Shown here: piece after piece, positions 51,892 to 59,564 of the stretch
Position numbering within the stretch: position 1 is the stretch's first letter
Layout of the letters: each line of letters opens with the position of its first letter
Assembly: GCF_001995215.1 (NCBI RefSeq)
Contig: NZ_MUXN01000038.1
Span: forward strand, 12,151-76,150
Length of the DNA stretch: 64,000 nt
Origin: Amycolatopsis azurea DSM 43854
GTDB lineage: Bacteria; Actinomycetota; Actinomycetes; Mycobacteriales; Pseudonocardiaceae
Direction of reading: 5' to 3'
Position numbers and translations under genes: made by a program
Notes under the pieces: model-generated
Seen by the model: the letters and a program-made list of their open reading frames with translations, nothing else
What the model was told of the DNA's origin: nothing
The model's database searches: none

Positions 51892-54045
51892 TCAGCTTTT
51901 TTCCAGGTACTCCACCCGATCTTCGTCGACGACGTCGGCGATCATGTGCGCCAGCCCCAGGTAGTTCCCCAGTGCCGGATCCTTCTCGACGATCTCCGAC
52001 GCGCGGGCCCTCGCCTCGGCGATGACCTCCTCGTCCTGCAGCAGCGAAAGCAGCTTCAGCGTCGACTTCTTCCCCGACTGCGCGGCACCGAGGATGTCGC
52101 CCTCGCGGCGCAGTTCCAAGTCCATTCTGGACAGTTCGAAACCGTCCGTTGTGGACTCGACGGCGGCGAGCCGCTCCCGGGTCGTCGTCCCGTCCAGGGT
52201 TTCGGTGACCAGCAGGCACAGCCCCGGCACACTGCCCCGGCCGACGCGGCCGCGCAGCTGGTGCAGCTGGCTGATGCCGAACCGGTCGGCGTCCATGATC
52301 ACCATCGCGGTCGCGTTCGGCACGTTCACGCCGACCTCGATCACGGTGGTCGCGACGAGCACGTCCAGCTCGCCCCTGGAGAACGCCTGCATCACGGCGT
52401 CCTTGTCGTCGGCGGCCATCCGGCCGTGCAGGGCGCCGATCTTCAAGCCCTTCAACGGTCCTTCGGCCAGCTCGGGTGCCACATCGAGGACGGCGAGCGC
52501 CGGGCGTTTGTCACCCTTGTCCGACGCCGGTTCGTCACCGATGCGCGGGCAGACGATGTACGCCTGGTGTCCCTTGCCGCATTCCTCGCGGACCCGCTGC
52601 CACGCCCTGTCCAGCCACGCGGGCCGCTCCGCGACCGGCACCACCGACGTCTTGATCGGCGACCGGCCGGCCGGCATCACGCGCAGCGCGGAGGTCTCCA
52701 GATCGCCGTACACGGTCATCGCGACCGTGCGCGGGATGGGTGTCGCCGTCATGACGAGCACGTGCGGGCTGGTCTCGTCGGAACCGCGGGAACGCAGCGC
52801 GTCCCGCTGCTCGACGCCGAACCGGTGCTGCTCGTCGACCACGACCAGGCCGAGATCCGCGAAGGACACCGTGTCCTGGATGAGCGCGTGCGTGCCGACG
52901 ACGATCCCGGCCTCGCCGCTGACGGTCTCCAGCAACGCCTTCTTGCGTTCCTTGGCGCCCATCGAACCGGTCAGCAGGGTCACCCGGGTCGCGTTCTCCG
53001 CACCGCCGAGCTGACCCGCCTGACCGAGGTCACCGAGCATTTCACTCAACGAGCGCGCGTGCTGCGCGGCGAGGACCTCCGTCGGCGCGAGCATCGCCGC
53101 CTGCCGCCCGGAATCGACGATCTGCAGCATGGCGCGCAGCGCGACCACGGTCTTGCCGGAACCGACCTCACCTTGCAGCAGCCGGTTCATCGGGTGCTCG
53201 GTGGACAGGTCGCGGGCGATCTCGTCGCCGATCTCCTGCTGGCCCGAGGTCAGCGCGAACGGGAGCCGCTTGTCGAAGGCGTCGAGGATGCCGCCCTCGG
53301 TGTGCGGACAGGCCTTCGCGGGCCGGGAGACGAGGGAATGCCTGCGCTGGGCGAAAATCAGCTGCACCGCCATGGCCTCGTCCCATTTGAGACGGCGGCG
53401 CGCGGAGTTCAGCGCGTCCCAGCCCGACGGGCGGTGGATGCCGCGCAGCGCGCTTTCCAGGCTGGGCAGGCCGTACTGGGCGAGCAACTCCAGCGGCATC
53501 GGGTCCTCGTCGACCTCCAGCACGTCCAGCACCTGGCGCACGCTCTTGGCGATCACCCAGGTCGGGATCCCCTGCGCCGCCGGGTACACCGGGATGATCT
53601 CGGCGAGGAAGTCGTCCATGGCCTCGGGTGCGCGTTCCGCGTCGAACAGCTCGTACTCGGGGTTCGCCAGCTGAAGAACGTCGCGGAAGGCGGTGACCTT
53701 TCCCGCGAAAAGCCCGTTCTTGCCGGGCACGAGTTCCTTTTCGCGCCAGGCCTGGTTGAAGAAGGTGCATTGCAGACGGCGTTTGCCGTCGGTGATCACC
53801 ATTTCGAGCAGGGTGCCGTTGCGCGCCTTCATCCGGCGCTTGTTGACGCGTTCGATCCGCGCCATCACGGTGGCGTGCTCACCGAGTTCGAGTCCGGCGA
53901 TGTCGGTGAGCTGCCCGCGCTCGGCGTAGCGGCGGGGGTAGTGGCGCAGGAGGTCGCTGACCGTCTCGATCTTGAGGCCCTTGGCGAGTGCCTTCGCCGT
54001 CGCCGCGCCCACGACCAGCTTCAGGTCCGCGCGCAGGTTGGTCAT
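51892..54045 (-). CDS. recG: ATP-dependent DNA helicase RecG
   Basis: This 717-residue branch-migration helicase rescues stalled replication forks and processes Holliday junctions. It has an N-terminal wedge/OB region (about 1-230), Walker A GEVGSGKT, the VVDEQHRFG motif and the C-terminal helicase part with GRVGRGSVPGLCLLV. It is slightly longer or shorter than family members by only a few residues. It lies 4 nt after the DAK2-like gene, as in mycobacteria. Confidence 0.97.
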   Translation of the reverse strand: MTNLRADLKLVVGAATAKALAKGLKIETVSDLLRHYPRRYAERGQLTDIAGLELGEHATVMARIERVNKRRMKARNGTLLEMVITDGKRRLQCTFFNQAWREKELVPGKNGLFAGKVTAFRDVLQLANPEYELFDAERAPEAMDDFLAEIIPVYPAAQGIPTWVIAKSVRQVLDVLEVDEDPMPLELLAQYGLPSLESALRGIHRPSGWDALNSARRRLKWDEAMAVQLIFAQRRHSLVSRPAKACPHTEGGILDAFDKRLPFALTSGQQEIGDEIARDLSTEHPMNRLLQGEVGSGKTVVALRAMLQIVDSGRQAAMLAPTEVLAAQHARSLSEMLGDLGQAGQLGGAENATRVTLLTGSMGAKERKKALLETVSGEAGIVVGTHALIQDTVSFADLGLVVVDEQHRFGVEQRDALRSRGSDETSPHVLVMTATPIPRTVAMTVYGDLETSALRVMPAGRSPIKTSVVPVAERPAWLDRAWQRVREECGKGHQAYIVCPRIGDEPASDKGDKRPALAVLDVAPELAEGPLKGLKIGALHGRMAADDKDAVMQAFSRGELDVLVATTVIEVGVNVPNATAMVIMDADRFGISQLHQLRGRVGRGSVPGLCLLVTETLDGTTTRERLAAVESTTDGFELSRMDLELRREGDILGAAQSGKKSTLKLLSLLQDEEVIAEARARASEIVEKDPALGNYLGLAHMIADVVDEDRVEYLEKS

Positions 54046-54049
54046 GCGG

Positions 54050-55633
54050 TCACTCCACCCCCATCAGCAGCACGGCGTCGGACTGGCCGCCGGCGTAACT
54101 CGTCACTTCGACCTCAGGATGTTCCACGCGGAGCTGGTCCGCCAGCTCGCCGGGAAGCCGGACCGGGACGTCGGCACCGGTCAGCACGGTGACCAGTTCG
54201 CCGCCGAGGGCCAGCATCCGGTTCAGCACGCCGACCGCCGCCGCGACCAGGCTCGTCTCCGAGGCGGGCGCGGGCTCGATCAGCACGACCTCGCCGTCGA
54301 CCAGGCCGACGACATCACCGGCCTGCGCCCGGCCCACCCAGGTTAGCGACTCCTCCTGCGCGATCCGCAGTTCGCCACGCCTGGTGGCGGCGGCCGCTTC
54401 GGCCATCGCGACCACGTCGTCGTTGGTGCGGCGGTCCTTGTCGTGGACGGCCAGCGCGGCGAGCACCTGGACGGGTGACACGCACGGGATGACGACGACG
54501 TCGTGGTCCGCGGCCATCGCGTGCCCGGCCGCCGCGTCGGCCGCCGCGGTCAGCCGATGACCGCCGGGAAGGACGGTGACGTGATGCCCGGCGGCCTCGT
54601 TGATCAGGCCGAGCATCTCCTCGACCGTCGGCTCGCTCCCGTACGGGACCGAAAGCACCGCGACCCCCTCCGCACGGAGGAGTTCGGCCAGCGGCCCGCC
54701 GTGGACCACCGCGACCACCGAGCGGTCGATCCCGCCGCCGACCTCGACCGGTGTCGGCGTGATCAGCGGCTCGACCCGGACCTTGCGGGGACGGCCGAGC
54801 TCGAGCCCGGCCTCCAGCGCCGCGCCGATGTCCGCGCAGTGCACATGGACGGCGTACGCGCCGGCGCCGTCCCCGGCCACCGTGACACTGTCACCGAGGC
54901 CGCTGAGGGTCTTGCGCAACGCGGACAGGCCGCCTTCGTCGACGCCGTCGAGCAGGTACATGACCTCCCACGCCGTCGGCGCGTCGATCGTGTGGTGGTG
55001 ATGCGCTTCGAGCGGATGCTCCGGTTCGGTGACGCCGCCGGAGATCACGCCGGACAGCGCGTCGAGGACCGCGACCAGGCCGCGGGCGCCCGCGTCGACC
55101 ACTCCGGCCACGGCCAGGACGGGCAGCTGCTTAGGGGTCTCTTCGAGCGCTTCGGCGGCGACGCTCGCGGCCGTGGCGGCCACCTCTTCGAGCGACCCCG
55201 TCGCGTCGCGGACGGCCGCGGCGACGGTGTGGAGCACGGTCAGGATGGTCCCGGCGACCGGACGGCTCACCGCGCCCGTGGCCGCTCTGTCCGCGCAGCC
55301 GAGCGCCTCCGCGAGACCGGGCCCGTCGAGGTCCCTGGCGGCCGCCGATTCGGCGATCCCGCGCACGACCTGCGACATGATCACGCCCGAGTTGCCCTTG
55401 GCCGCCGCGACCGCGCCCTTGGCGAACACCGCCAGCGCGTCGGCGGTCGTGGCGGGCTCGGCCTCCGCCAGCGCGTCGCGGGCCGCGGTCATGGTGAACA
55501 GCAGGTTGGAGCCGGTGTCGGAATCGGCGACCGGGTAGACGTTGATGCCGTCGATCGCCGGCCGCAGCACCGCCAGGCTGTGCACACAGGCCGCCGACCA
55601 AGCCGACACCGCCGCCACGTCGAGCACCCGCAC
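54050..55633 (-). CDS. DAK2/FakA-like kinase-domain protein
   Basis: This 527-residue protein has an N-terminal DhaL-type domain (about 10-200) with NVYPVADSDTGSNLL, whose acidic residues hold ATP-magnesium, and the KGNSGVIMSQVVRG run. The middle and the C-terminal DegV-like halves fit FakA, the ATP-binding subunit of fatty-acid kinase. A FakB partner is not nearby. The GTG start at 55633 follows GGAGG. The gene sits between recG and rpmB, the same as Rv2974c. Confidence 0.88.
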   Translation of the reverse strand: MRVLDVAAVSAWSAACVHSLAVLRPAIDGINVYPVADSDTGSNLLFTMTAARDALAEAEPATTADALAVFAKGAVAAAKGNSGVIMSQVVRGIAESAAARDLDGPGLAEALGCADRAATGAVSRPVAGTILTVLHTVAAAVRDATGSLEEVAATAASVAAEALEETPKQLPVLAVAGVVDAGARGLVAVLDALSGVISGGVTEPEHPLEAHHHHTIDAPTAWEVMYLLDGVDEGGLSALRKTLSGLGDSVTVAGDGAGAYAVHVHCADIGAALEAGLELGRPRKVRVEPLITPTPVEVGGGIDRSVVAVVHGGPLAELLRAEGVAVLSVPYGSEPTVEEMLGLINEAAGHHVTVLPGGHRLTAAADAAAGHAMAADHDVVVIPCVSPVQVLAALAVHDKDRRTNDDVVAMAEAAAATRRGELRIAQEESLTWVGRAQAGDVVGLVDGEVVLIEPAPASETSLVAAAVGVLNRMLALGGELVTVLTGADVPVRLPGELADQLRVEHPEVEVTSYAGGQSDAVLLMGVE

Positions 55634-55714
55634 CCCGTAACCTCCTACCTGTTCCAGCGAGGGTATCGACCCGGTGCCGGAGGGCTCAGAGCCACTGGTT
55701 ACTATGGTCGAGTT

Positions 55715-55730
55715 GCCCAGCATGCTGGGC
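55715..55730. promoter_or_regulatory. 16-nt perfect palindrome upstream of rpmB
   Basis: GCCCAGCATGCTGGGC (55715-55730) is perfectly symmetric. It follows a candidate -10 TACTAT at 55700-55705 and precedes the rpmB start by 36 nt. It could be an operator or a leader hairpin in the rpmB mRNA. The role is inference. Confidence 0.5.
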
Positions 55731-55766
55731 GCATCATTCTTTGTCCCAGATCCAGAGGAGTTCGAC

Positions 55767-55958
55767 GTGGCTGCCGTGTGCGACGTCTGTGGCAAGGGAC
55801 CGGGCTTTGGCAAGTCGGTCTCGCACTCCCACCGGCGTACCAACCGCCGGTGGAACCCGAACATCCAGACCGTTCACGCCAAGATCGGTCTGTCCCAGCG
55901 CAAGCGCCTGAACGCCTGCACCTCGTGCATCAAGGCGGGCAAGGTCGTTCGCGGCTGA
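55767..55958 (+). CDS. rpmB: 50S ribosomal protein L28
   Basis: This 63-residue ribosomal protein has the run CDVCGKGPGFGKSVSHSHRR and a second CTSCIKAG, so it is a zinc-binding C+ form. The GTG start at 55767 has AGAGGAG 6 nt upstream. An in-frame upstream ATG would add 31 unrelated residues. It is divergent from the DAK2-like gene and ends at a classic terminator. Confidence 0.97.
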   Translation: MAAVCDVCGKGPGFGKSVSHSHRRTNRRWNPNIQTVHAKIGLSQRKRLNACTSCIKAGKVVRG

Positions 55959-55973
55959 GCCGGGTTTTTGGGG

Positions 55974-56009
55974 AATGGCGGGTGCTCTCCGGAGCACCCG
56001 CCATTTTTT
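55974..56009 (+). terminator. Rho-independent terminator of rpmB
   Basis: A 14-nt perfect stem (55974-55987 with 55992-56005) has a TCCG loop and ends in a run of six T. It begins 16 nt after the rpmB stop. It is the clearest intrinsic terminator in the window. Confidence 0.92.
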
Positions 56010-56069
56010 ATGGGCACGTGCCGCGTGGAGGTGGCGTGGGTCGGGGGTCGGGTGCCGAGCCGGGGCTTT

Positions 56070-56218
56070 CGTGTGACTGAGCGGACGGCACGTGTGATCA
56101 GATGGACGACACGCGTGACTGGCTGGACGACACTCTCGCCGCCGGGGTCTCACCCCGTGTCGTCCGCCCCGTCACACATGTCGTCCGTCTGATCACACGT
56201 GTCGTCCATCTGATCACG
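56070..56218. repeat. Large hairpin built from 21-nt units (copy 2)
   Basis: Three 21-nt units (56070-56090, 56091-56111, 56112-56132), each ending GGACGRCA, are followed by a 23-nt loop and three complementary units (56156-56176, 56177-56197, 56198-56218), each with TCGTCC. Pairing is imperfect. It shares its middle unit with 24912-25042. Confidence 0.85.
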
Positions 56219-56260
56219 CGAGACCGCGCGACCACCTGGACCGAAGCCTCAGCCGCACTG

Positions 56261-56313
56261 TCCGTGAAGGCCTCCTTCCCTACTCTCAAGGTAGGGAAGG
56301 AGGCCTTCACGGA
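56261..56313. repeat. Perfect-arm hairpin, TCCGTGAAGG type
   Basis: Arms 56261-56283 and 56291-56313 (23 nt, perfect) carry loop TCTCAAG. Its outer part matches the hairpins at 13120 and 35388, but its inner part (CTTCCCTAC) is different in both arms. Confidence 0.8.
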
Positions 56314-56371
56314 CTTTCGCCTCGCCCCAGGAGTCACACCGGTCACTGCTGTCACACAAGCTCCTCCACCA

Positions 56372-56428
56372 AGTACATGAAGGCCCCCTTCCTTGCGCCT
56401 GGCGCAAGGAAGGGGGCCTTCATGTACT
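56372..56428. repeat. Perfect-arm hairpin, AGTACATGAAGG type, next to ung
   Basis: Two 28-nt arms (56372-56399 and 56401-56428) are perfectly complementary around one base. It ends 12 nt from the ung stop codon and likely terminates it. It resembles 24765-24821. Confidence 0.8.
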
Positions 56429-56439
56429 CGAAGCGAGGG

Positions 56440-57117
56440 TCAGGGGAGCTGCCAGTCCACGGGGCCGGCGCCCTGGTCGGCGAGCAACTGGTTCGCCCGG
56501 CTGAAGGGCCGCGAGCCGAAGAAGCCGGAATGCGCCGAAAGCGGGCTCGGGTGCGCCGACTCGATGCACGGCACCTTCCCCAGCATCGGCTTCAGGTTCC
56601 GTGCGTTGCGGCCCCACAGGATCGCCACCATCGGCTCGTCCCGCGCGGCGAGGGCCTTGATGGCCTGCTCGGTGACGTCTTCCCAGCCCTTGCCCTGATG
56701 CGAGTTCGACTTGCCCGGCTGCACCGTCAGCGCCCTGTTGAGCAGCAGCACCCCCTGGTCGGCCCACGGCGTCAGGTCGCCGTTCGACGGCAACGGGTGC
56801 CCGAGGTCCTCGCAGTACTCCTTGTAGATGTTGATCAGGCTCTTCGGGATCGGCCGGACGTCAGGCGCCACCGAGAAACTCAGCCCGACCGCGTGGCCGG
56901 GCGTCGGATACGGATCCTGGCCGACGATCAGCACCCGCACGTCGTGGAACGGTTGCTGGAAGGCCCGCAGCACGTGCTCCCCGGCCGGGAGATAGGTCCG
57001 GCCCGCGGCGATCTCCGCGCGGAGGAATTCCCCCATCGCGGCGACCTGCGGCGCCACCGGTTCGAGGGCTTGCGCCCAGCCTTCTTCGACGATGTCCTGC
57101 AGCGGTCGTGCGGTCAC
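56440..57117 (-). CDS. ung: Uracil-DNA glycosylase (family 1)
   Basis: This 225-residue repair enzyme removes uracil from DNA. The active-site motif GQDPYPTPGHA lies at about 66-76 and the second motif HPSPLSA near 190. Both are complete and intact, as is the conserved LLLNRALTV run. The GTG start fits the family N-terminus. It has the same neighbours (rpmB, thiL) as in mycobacteria. Confidence 0.97.
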   Translation of the reverse strand: MTARPLQDIVEEGWAQALEPVAPQVAAMGEFLRAEIAAGRTYLPAGEHVLRAFQQPFHDVRVLIVGQDPYPTPGHAVGLSFSVAPDVRPIPKSLINIYKEYCEDLGHPLPSNGDLTPWADQGVLLLNRALTVQPGKSNSHQGKGWEDVTEQAIKALAARDEPMVAILWGRNARNLKPMLGKVPCIESAHPSPLSAHSGFFGSRPFSRANQLLADQGAGPVDWQLP

Positions 57118-57494
57118 GGCGAGCGAGCTTACTCAGGCCGGTCGAAGGTCGTTTTTCCGGTGGGTTGAGACGGCGGTCACAAGGGCGGGCGACTTGCCGT
57201 ATCCTGACTTCAGCGGAGAACGACGTCGCACGGGAAAGAGGGCCCGGGGCGTCGCGGTACTCCCGCCGGCCGCCTGCCCGGTCTAGCAGGTCTATGAGAT
57301 TGAGTCTTCCCGCCGGGCGCGCGAGAGACTCACAGGCGTTCCGCCTGATCCGTTCTTGAGGAGTGGGCGGGTCACCCGGGGACGGAACGTCCAGGCAGCA
57401 CCCGTCGGCCACGGTCGGCACGCACCACACGCACACCAACCCTGACCGGCTGGTGGGGACGCCCTGGGACTCGTCGGCAGGTGAGGGCTGGGCT
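57118..57494. other. Gene-free leader upstream of a small membrane-protein gene
   Basis: No gene is supported in these 377 nt. A possible promoter is GTCACA-N18-TATCCT, with the -10 at about 57200. The remaining roughly 290 nt would then be a long 5' leader with GC-rich stems. I could not match it to a known riboswitch. Confidence 0.5.
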
Positions 57495-57719
57495 GTGCCT
57501 ATCGAGAGCTTTTTCGTCCGTCTGCTCGGGATGTCCGTTCCCGCGCTGCTGGCGACGGGCGGCATCCTCCTGCTGATCTTCCTCGCGGGCTGGCTGACCC
57601 AGCGTCAGCAGTTGCACAACGGCAAAGGCGCGCCGTTCAAGATCAGGCTGCCCTTCTACCACGTCGAATCGGGACAGCCCGAGGACGCGGAACCGCCGGA
57701 CGAGCAGAAGAAGACCTAG
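57495..57719 (+). CDS. Small single-pass membrane protein
   Basis: This 74-residue protein has one hydrophobic helix (about 15-33, VPALLATGGILLLIFLAGW), a basic middle and an acidic tail (GQPEDAEPPDEQKK). The GTG at 57495 has a weak GAGGG 7 nt upstream. I do not recognise the family. Its stop overlaps that of the convergent carbonic-anhydrase-like gene. Confidence 0.6.
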   Translation: MPIESFFVRLLGMSVPALLATGGILLLIFLAGWLTQRQQLHNGKGAPFKIRLPFYHVESGQPEDAEPPDEQKKT

Positions 57720-58237
57720 TCCAGGCGCCGGAGTTCGACCCGGAACCGCGCGGCACGCTCGACATAACCATCGACGACGCGCTTGATCATATCGGGCCCG
57801 AAAGAGGTATTGGGCCGCGTCTTCGCCGGGACGCCGAGCGCGATGTGCCCACTGTCCACATGGGACCCATAGGAGAGAACAGCGCCCGCGCCGACCATCC
57901 CGCCGTCCTCGACGACGGTTCCGTTCAGCACCACCGATCCCGACGCGATCAGGCAGCCCTCGCCGATCCGCGCGCCCTCGATGTGCACGGAATGCCCGAC
58001 GGCGGAGGAGTTCCCGAGCACCGTCGGCTCCTTGCGGGTGCAGTGCAGCACGCAGCCGTCCTGGACGTTGGACCGCTCGCCGATCTCGATGTACCCGTGG
58101 TCGCCGCGCAGTACCGTCTGCGGCCACACCGAAGCGAACGCCGCGATGCGGACGTCGCCGATCACCGTCGCGTCGGGGTGGACGTAGGCGTCGGGGTGGA
58201 TCGACGGTTCGAGGTCGCCCAGGGCATAGATCGGCAT
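57716..58237 (-). CDS. Gamma-carbonic-anhydrase-like hexapeptide protein
   Basis: This 173-residue left-handed beta-helix protein of the gamma-CA family has the conserved R44 and D46 (VLRGDHGYI), Q59 and H65 (VQDGCVLHC). In the usual GH-x4-H pair the first His is H82, but position 87 is Glu (VGHSVHIEG); a His sits at 85 instead. The zinc site is therefore altered and carbonic anhydrase activity is doubtful. It lies 8 nt from the GNAT gene on the same strand, so they form an operon. Confidence 0.88.
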   Translation of the reverse strand: MPIYALGDLEPSIHPDAYVHPDATVIGDVRIAAFASVWPQTVLRGDHGYIEIGERSNVQDGCVLHCTRKEPTVLGNSSAVGHSVHIEGARIGEGCLIASGSVVLNGTVVEDGGMVGAGAVLSYGSHVDSGHIALGVPAKTRPNTSFGPDMIKRVVDGYVERAARFRVELRRLD

Positions 58238-58245
58238 GCGTTCTC

Positions 58246-58716
58246 CTAAACCAGCGGCTTGCCGTAGCAGACGCTTTCCGGTTCGTCCTTGTAGTACCCG
58301 AATCCCGGCATCTCCCGGTATCCGGCCGACTCGTACAGCGCGATGGCCTCCGGCTGCTTGTCGCCGGTCTCCAGCACCATACGCAGCCGTCCGGCCTCGG
58401 CGGCCGTCCGTTCCAGGTCGGCGAGGATCGCCCGCGCGACACCTCGTCCGCGCGCCGAAGCCATCACGAACATGCGCTTGATCTCGGCGTCGCCGGGCAG
58501 CAGCGGGTCGGGCCCGTCGTGCGCCCGCCACGCGCCGCACGCGACCGGGACGTCGTCGAGATAGGCGGCCAGGAACAGTCCCCTCGGCGAGGCGAACTGC
58601 GCCCCGTCCATCGGCGTCTCGTCTTCACTGCCGTACCGGGCGGCCAGTTCGAGCTGGGCTTCGGCCAGGAGCTTCACCGCGTCGGGGTGGTCGTAGGGCA
58701 GCACACGAAGGTCCAT
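58246..58716 (-). CDS. GNAT-family N-acetyltransferase
   Basis: This 156-residue protein has the GNAT motif KRMFVMASARGRGVARAIL (about 81-99) and the C-terminal ALYESAGYREMPGFGYY. The acceptor is unknown. It is the first gene of an operon with the gamma-CA-like protein. Confidence 0.92.
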   Translation of the reverse strand: MDLRVLPYDHPDAVKLLAEAQLELAARYGSEDETPMDGAQFASPRGLFLAAYLDDVPVACGAWRAHDGPDPLLPGDAEIKRMFVMASARGRGVARAILADLERTAAEAGRLRMVLETGDKQPEAIALYESAGYREMPGFGYYKDEPESVCYGKPLV

Positions 58717-58826
58717 GAGCGCGAGATTAGCGAGCGGCCGTGTCGCGGGGAAAGCAGAATTGGCCCAAGCGGATGTGACGTGATCGGCACTGTCTCCGGG
58801 GCTTCCCGCACCTTAGGTTTCCGATC

Positions 58827-59561
58827 ATGTCGATCGAAGCCGGGGCGCCCCTGCGCCAGGCCCGCAACTCCGCCGCGTTCTGGGCCGCGACCGGCCGGTC
58901 CCGCGGCCACGAGGTCATCCGCCGCCGCGGCTTTCTCGCCGTCGCCGGTGACGAGCGCGCGGGACTGCGCGTCCTGATCCAGGAACCCGATCTCACCGAC
59001 GGCGAACTGGCCGAGATCACCGAGCTGGCCGCGCGGGCGAAGGGGCCGGTGGACGCCGAGGATCCCTTCAGTGTCACCGATCTGAACCATCTCGGGGACA
59101 TGCGCAGCTGGCGGATGCCGGTCATGCTGCGCCCGCCCTCCCCCGTCGCCGAGCCCGCGATGGAGGTGGCCAGGGTGCACGCGGAAACGGACCTGCGGGC
59201 GGCCGAACGCGCGGTGATCGCGGGCTTCGAACTCACCCGGTTCGAGCCCTACCGCGCGGGCGAACTGTTCCCCATGGCCCTGCTCGGACAGCCGGGCGTC
59301 GACGTGTTCGTCGCGCGGCTGGACGGCGAGGTCGCCGGGGCGTGCGTGACGGCCGTGGAGGACGGCATCGGCAGCCACTACTGGGTCGGCACGCCGCCGG
59401 CTTTCCGCTCCCGCGGTGTGGGCCGGGCCGTGATGCTCGGCTCCCTCGCCCCCTTGGCCGGGTTGCCGGTCACCCTCACCGCCTCCAAGGCGGGCAGGCC
59501 GCTCTACGAATCCCTCGGTTTCGAAGCCGCCGCCGAGTCGACCTGGTGGGCCTCACGCTGA
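58827..59561 (+). CDS. GNAT-family acetyltransferase, two-domain form
   Basis: This 244-residue protein has a degenerate N-terminal half (1-115) and a C-terminal GNAT domain (about 120-240) with WVGTPPAFRSRGVGRAVML and PLYESLGFEAAAES. The acceptor is unknown. It is divergent from the preceding GNAT gene and convergent with thiL. Confidence 0.88.
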   Translation: MSIEAGAPLRQARNSAAFWAATGRSRGHEVIRRRGFLAVAGDERAGLRVLIQEPDLTDGELAEITELAARAKGPVDAEDPFSVTDLNHLGDMRSWRMPVMLRPPSPVAEPAMEVARVHAETDLRAAERAVIAGFELTRFEPYRAGELFPMALLGQPGVDVFVARLDGEVAGACVTAVEDGIGSHYWVGTPPAFRSRGVGRAVMLGSLAPLAGLPVTLTASKAGRPLYESLGFEAAAESTWWASR

Positions 59562-59564
59562 CGG

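Larger units (their letters stand above)
55959..56439. other. Gene-free stretch with terminator and three hairpins
   Basis: These 481 nt between convergent rpmB and ung hold the rpmB terminator, the 21-nt-unit hairpin (56070-56218), and two perfect-arm hairpins (56261-56313, 56372-56428). No gene is supported. Confidence 0.85.

Noticed and set aside
57230..57494. Possible riboswitch (ydaO or cobalamin type)
   Set aside because: I could not find the conserved core sequences; it is reported only as an unexplained leader.
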